NCBI GenBank assembly: GCA_029862285.1
Contig: JAOTXR010000066.1
Span: forward strand, 1-8,454
Source: Gammaproteobacteria bacterium
GTDB taxonomy: Bacteria; Pseudomonadota; Gammaproteobacteria; Steroidobacterales; JABDKV01
Direction: 5' to 3'
DNA: 8,454 nt
Below are positions 5,378 to 8,454 of the stretch, piece by piece. Positions within the stretch are counted from its first letter, which is position 1, and every line of letters starts with the position of its first letter. The notes under the pieces are model-generated. The model was not told where the DNA came from. It saw only the letters and a list, made by a program, of their open reading frames with translations, and did no database searches. Position numbers and translations under genes: made by a program.

Positions 5378-7708
5378 ATGACTGACGACACACTGGATAC
5401 TGCACCACCCGCATTCACGCCGGATGAGGCATCGCAGGTAGCCGTCAGATATTTTGGTCAGACCGGACGACTGAAGCAACTGGGGAGCGAGCGCGACCAG
5501 AACTTTCACCTGAGCGCAGACGATGAAAAACAGTACGTGCTCAAATTCGCCAATCCCGCAGAGAGTCCTCAGGTAGTCGACTTGCAGGTCCGGGCGCTGC
5601 GTCATGTGGCGGGCACCGATCCCACACTACCGGTACCACGCGTCTGCTCAAGCGTAGAAGGCACTGATATCGTTTCGGTGAGCGCGGCGGATGGTACGAG
5701 CTGCCTGGCCCGGATGGTGAGTTTCTTGCCAGGTACGTTACTAGGGGACGCCCATGGGGCAACGGCTCGTTTGCAACAAGAGTTAGGAAGCACTTTGGCG
5801 CAACTGGGCCGGGCCTTGCGTGGCTACTTTCATCCGGCGGCACGGCATGAATTGCTTTGGGATTTAAAGAACGCTCGTCGATTACGTGAGTTTGTCGACC
5901 ATATCCCCGAAGAGCGCCAACGCCGGCGCGTGGCAGAAGTACTGGATGGGTTTGAAGCGGTGGCGCTACCTGTATTGCCGGGATTACGGGCGCAAGTCAT
6001 TCATAACGACTTCAATCCGGGCAATGTGCTGGTGGACGAGAAAGATCCCGACCAGATTGCGGGGGTTATTGATTTTGGCGATCTTGTGCACTCGCCCCTG
6101 GTTGTCGATTTGGCAGTCGCGGCCGCCTATCAGCTTGCCGAAGGAGATGACCCGCTTGGACCTGTCACTGGTCTGGTATCGGCCTATCACCAGTTGACAC
6201 CGCTGGAAGAAATCGAGCTAGCGGTTCTCTTTGACCTGATTGCAACGCGAGTGGCCACCACGGTGGCCATTTCGAGTTGGCGCGCCGCGCGTTACCCGGG
6301 GAACCGCGAATACATACTGACCAGCAACCCAAAAGCTGTGCGTCTGCTTGATCTGTTGGCTCAAATACCACGCGACGTAGCAATCGCGCGTTTTCGCGAG
6401 GCTTGCGAGCTGCCGTCAACTGGCTCTGTGAAACCAAAATCTACCGAGGCGTTGGTCAAGGAGCGGAACCGGTTGCTGGGCCCGGCCTACCGACTTTTTT
6501 ACGACAAGCCGTTACACGCGGTGCGCGGCAACGGTGTCTGGCTTTACGATGCTGCCGGGCAGGCTTATCTGGACGCCTATAACAACGTGCCACATGTCGG
6601 CCATTGTCATCCCCGTGTCGTCAACGAGGTGTCGCGCCAGATGGCTGTTTTGAACACCCATACGCGCTATTTGCACGAAAGCATACTCGACTACTCGCAG
6701 CGCCTCGGCGCATTGTTTCCGTTTGACGATCCAGTTTGCTTGTACTGTTGTACCGGTAGCGAAGCCAACGAACTGGCTTACCGGATTGCGCAGGCCCACG
6801 CTGGCGCAACCGGTGTCGTTGTCACCGATCACGCATACCATGGCAATACAAGTACCGTGGCGCAGTTTTCCACCGCGGATACGCCGCCGCAACGCCGCGG
6901 CGCATTTGTGCAAACGATCGCGGCGCCGGATAGTTTTCGGGGCGCACACCGTTATCCAGAGACCGACCTGGCAGAACATTTCGCTGCGCAAGTGAAACTT
7001 GCTGTGGACCGGCTTGCCAGCCACAAACTGCGGCCAGCTATGTTGCTTGTCGATACAATATTTTCCTGTGATGGTGTCGTCACCCCGCCACACGAATTCT
7101 TGCAGCTCGCCGCGCAACAAATACGTAACGCTGGTGGTCTGTTTGTGGCCGACGAAGTCCAGGCTGGATTTGGTCGTACTGGAGAGCAGTTTTGGGGTTT
7201 TGAGCGCTACGATGTTGTTCCGGACATCGTCACAGTGGGCAAACCGATGGGTAACGGATTTCCATTGGCTGCAGTAATAACCACGCGGAGGATCATCCAG
7301 GCGTTCGCCGGGAAAATCGACTACTTCAATACTTTTGGTGGCAGCCCGGTGGCTTGTGCCGCCGGACTGGCCGTTCTCGATGTGATCGAGGCGGAAGATC
7401 TGCAACAAAATGCGCAGCACCTTGGTAACTATCTCACCGACAAGCTCAGAGAAATGCAGCAGCGATACGACATTATTGGTGATGTGCGCGGTAGCGGGCT
7501 ATTTATCGGCGTAGAGCTGGTGCGTGATTGTCATACGCTGCAGCCTGCTGGGGACGAGGCAAGGCACATCGTCAACGCCATGCGTGATCGCGGCGTGTTG
7601 ATTGGTGCAACTGGTCCACGCAGCAATGTGCTGAAGATTCGCCCGCCGATGGTTTTCAGTCGGGAGAACGCTGATCAACTGCTTGATACACTGGCGTCAG
7701 CGATTTAG
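5378..7708 (+). CDS. Fused amino-alcohol kinase and PLP-dependent phospho-lyase
   Basis: Bifunctional 776-residue enzyme. Residues about 1-340 form an aminoglycoside/choline-kinase-like (APH) domain: VLKFAN with Lys56, catalytic loop HNDFNPGNVLVD at 209-220 (Asp211, Asn216), and IDFGD at 231-235. After a linker of about 20 residues, residues about 360-776 form a class-III aminotransferase fold: NNVPHVGHCHP at 402-411, TGSEAN at 459-464, ADEVQAGFGRTG at 591-602 (Asp592) and the PLP lysine in VGKPMGNGFPL (Lys622). The stretches NNVPHVGHCHP, LNTHTRYLHES and YFNTFGGSPVAC closely resemble the human ammonio-phospholyases ETNPPL and PHYKPL rather than true aminotransferases. The kinase resembles hydroxylysine kinase (HYKK). 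Expected chemistry: phosphorylate an amino alcohol (ethanolamine, hydroxylysine or similar), then eliminate phosphate and ammonia to give an aldehyde. ATG 5378 lies 8 nt after the deacetylase stop; an in-frame TTG at 5354 is less likely. Substrate unresolved. Confidence 0.9.
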   Translation: MTDDTLDTAPPAFTPDEASQVAVRYFGQTGRLKQLGSERDQNFHLSADDEKQYVLKFANPAESPQVVDLQVRALRHVAGTDPTLPVPRVCSSVEGTDIVSVSAADGTSCLARMVSFLPGTLLGDAHGATARLQQELGSTLAQLGRALRGYFHPAARHELLWDLKNARRLREFVDHIPEERQRRRVAEVLDGFEAVALPVLPGLRAQVIHNDFNPGNVLVDEKDPDQIAGVIDFGDLVHSPLVVDLAVAAAYQLAEGDDPLGPVTGLVSAYHQLTPLEEIELAVLFDLIATRVATTVAISSWRAARYPGNREYILTSNPKAVRLLDLLAQIPRDVAIARFREACELPSTGSVKPKSTEALVKERNRLLGPAYRLFYDKPLHAVRGNGVWLYDAAGQAYLDAYNNVPHVGHCHPRVVNEVSRQMAVLNTHTRYLHESILDYSQRLGALFPFDDPVCLYCCTGSEANELAYRIAQAHAGATGVVVTDHAYHGNTSTVAQFSTADTPPQRRGAFVQTIAAPDSFRGAHRYPETDLAEHFAAQVKLAVDRLASHKLRPAMLLVDTIFSCDGVVTPPHEFLQLAAQQIRNAGGLFVADEVQAGFGRTGEQFWGFERYDVVPDIVTVGKPMGNGFPLAAVITTRRIIQAFAGKIDYFNTFGGSPVACAAGLAVLDVIEAEDLQQNAQHLGNYLTDKLREMQQRYDIIGDVRGSGLFIGVELVRDCHTLQPAGDEARHIVNAMRDRGVLIGATGPRSNVLKIRPPMVFSRENADQLLDTLASAI

Positions 7709-7793
7709 TTCGGCCAGTACGGTGCGGGCGGTCTCTGGCATGCAGGCGGGCGAGCGATGTGCTGATCCAGTGCATCTGTCTATCGGGGTATGC

Positions 7794-7813
7794 CGGTTCG
7801 CCGACTCGAACCG
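7794..7813 (+). repeat. Hairpin CGGTTCG / CGAACCG
   Basis: Seven-base arms (7794-7800 and 7807-7813) are perfectly complementary around a 6-nt loop, 86 nt after the stop of the kinase/phospho-lyase gene. There is no T-tract directly after it, so intrinsic termination is unlikely. Confidence 0.5.
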
Positions 7814-7834
7814 AAGGCGATTTCTCGAGATGAA

Positions 7835-7857
7835 CCGGGCAGCTTTAAAAAGCCCGG
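7835..7857 (+). repeat. Hairpin CCGGGC / GCCCGG with AT-rich loop
   Basis: Arms 7835-7840 and 7852-7857 pair perfectly around an 11-nt loop rich in A and T. Each arm is also complementary to one arm base of the downstream terminator stem (7880-7885 and 7906-7911), so mutually exclusive folds are possible. Confidence 0.45.
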
Positions 7858-7878
7858 GAATCTGATATCTTTGCCACG

Positions 7879-7920
7879 AGCCCGGTCGCGAAGCCATAGT
7901 CGCGACCGGGCTTTCTCTAT
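7879..7920 (+). terminator. Intrinsic terminator upstream of the acyltransferase
   Basis: A perfect 13-bp GC-rich stem (arms 7879-7891 and 7900-7912) with an 8-nt loop is followed by TTTCTCTAT, a moderate T-tract on the plus strand. On the minus strand no T-run follows, so it works in the plus direction. It would close the sulfotransferase-to-phospho-lyase operon. The T-tract ends only 7 nt before the acyltransferase ATG. Confidence 0.75.
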
Positions 7921-7927
7921 CGGTCAT

Positions 7928-8454
7928 ATGGATCAGAACTTGTCACCCGGCACCGACAAACTAGAGCCAGACACAGAGAGACTGCGTACCAAACTGTCGC
8001 GCTGGCGGGGTTACGCTCGCAGCACTGGCGCCCGTTTTTGGCTGACACTGCTGGCACTTGCCCTGTTACGTGTTTGTCAGATCGCACCGTTACGCGTTCA
8101 ATTGTGGTTCGGCCGACTGTTCGGGCGGTTGACCTGGTTTCTTGCGGCCAAGCCACGAAAAATTGTCCGGCGCAACATCGATGCCTATTTCGCTTCGCTG
8201 GATCAGCGGCAGAGGCGCGCCCTGGAAAAGCAGAGTTTTGCCTCGTTGGGAATGACCGTGGTCGAAGTGCCTTATTTCTGGTGGTCTTCACCGGCAAAAC
8301 TGCAGCGTCGTTGCACAATCGAGGGCCTTGAGCACATAGAGAGCGCGCGCAAGGAGGGTACCGGCGTGCTATTGCTCGGGTTTCACTTTGCAACCGTGGA
8401 ATCATGTGGTGTTGTCTTGTGCCAGAATTTTCCGGATCTCGTCATTGTTTACCG
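7928..8454 (+). CDS. lpxL: Lipid A biosynthesis late acyltransferase, LpxL/HtrB family (3' end outside window)
   Basis: Inner-membrane enzyme that adds a secondary acyl chain from acyl-ACP to a lipid A precursor, late in LPS assembly. The 175 visible residues contain a hydrophobic anchor (about 37-57, WLTLLALALL and onward), the RRNIDAYF motif at 81-88, FASLGMTVVE at 104-113 and the catalytic HX4E motif in GFHFATVE at 151-158 (His153, Glu158). This corresponds to the family's HFxxxE. About 140 further residues should follow beyond the window. Compared with typical LpxL proteins there are some 25-35 extra hydrophilic residues before the anchor, so the true start could be later, but no better in-frame start with a ribosome site was found. 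LpxL, LpxM and LpxP cannot be separated on this fragment, and members of this superfamily also acylate other lipids, so the symbol is provisional. A terminator hairpin ends just upstream. Confidence 0.85.
   Translation, partial: MDQNLSPGTDKLEPDTERLRTKLSRWRGYARSTGARFWLTLLALALLRVCQIAPLRVQLWFGRLFGRLTWFLAAKPRKIVRRNIDAYFASLDQRQRRALEKQSFASLGMTVVEVPYFWWSSPAKLQRRCTIEGLEHIESARKEGTGVLLLGFHFATVESCGVVLCQNFPDLVIVY

Larger units (their letters stand above)
7709..7927 (+). other. Structured intergenic region before the acyltransferase
   Basis: This 219-nt non-coding stretch shows four successive inverted repeats, each able to fold as RNA: 7756-7776 (8 bp including two GU pairs), 7794-7813 (7 bp), 7835-7857 (6 bp) and 7879-7912 (13 bp, terminator). 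No open frame with protein-like composition was recognised on either strand. It may be the operon's 3' end, the leader of the acyltransferase gene, or a small RNA. Confidence 0.5.

Noticed and set aside
6512..7420. 302-codon open frame on the minus strand
   Set aside because: It is wholly antisense to the strongly motif-supported phospho-lyase domain; its translation is Cys/His/Arg-rich without any recognisable family and has no ribosome site. It is a shadow frame.
7794..7813. GGTTCG...CGAACC resembling a tRNA T-arm
   Set aside because: No acceptor, D or anticodon arms can be placed around it; it is only a hairpin.
7917..8405. 162-codon minus-strand frame over the acyltransferase
   Set aside because: The plus strand encodes clear LpxL motifs through this stretch; the antisense frame has none.

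Overview
The window reads as a stretch of chromosome from a Gram-negative, probably gammaproteobacterial, organism of moderately high GC. Supporting this are an OxyR with the two-cysteine peroxide switch, a lipid A-type late acyltransferase (outer-membrane LPS) and tightly packed ATG-started genes. The species cannot be named from the sequence. There are no insertion sequences, CRISPR arrays, tRNAs or rRNAs, and almost all of it is coding.

Left part (1-2364): msrA (methionine sulfoxide reductase A) lies on the minus strand. It is divergent from a small membrane-anchored diguanylate cyclase, which is followed by oxyR. Two of these three genes belong to oxidative-stress defence. The oxyR upstream region holds a perfect 6-3-6 palindrome.

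Middle part (2370-7708): a close-packed plus-strand gene row encodes a PAPS-type sulfotransferase, a GT4 glycosyltransferase, a DUF2334/NodB-like deacetylase, and a two-domain enzyme. The last fuses an APH/hydroxylysine-kinase-like kinase to a class-III PLP enzyme of the phosphoethanolamine/phosphohydroxylysine phospho-lyase type. Junctions are a 1-nt overlap, an 8-nt overlap and an 8-nt gap, so this is very likely one operon. The first three could together build or modify a sulfated, de-N-acetylated glycolipid or glycan. The kinase/phospho-lyase would break down or process an amino alcohol. That combined role is inference.

The main anomaly is in the first gene of this row. The reading frame upstream of the sulfotransferase domain is open for about 60 codons, encodes a basic plus hydrophobic segment, and is interrupted by one in-frame TAA (2547-2549) exactly at the join to the catalytic domain. 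This looks like a nonsense mutation (or sequencing error, or readthrough site) splitting one sulfotransferase gene.

Right part (7709-8454): a 219-nt intergenic region holds four successive potential RNA hairpins, the last a strong intrinsic terminator that ends only a few bases before the start of an lpxL/htrB-type acyltransferase. That gene runs off the window end. Alternative pairings between the third and fourth hairpins raise the possibility of a leader/attenuator.
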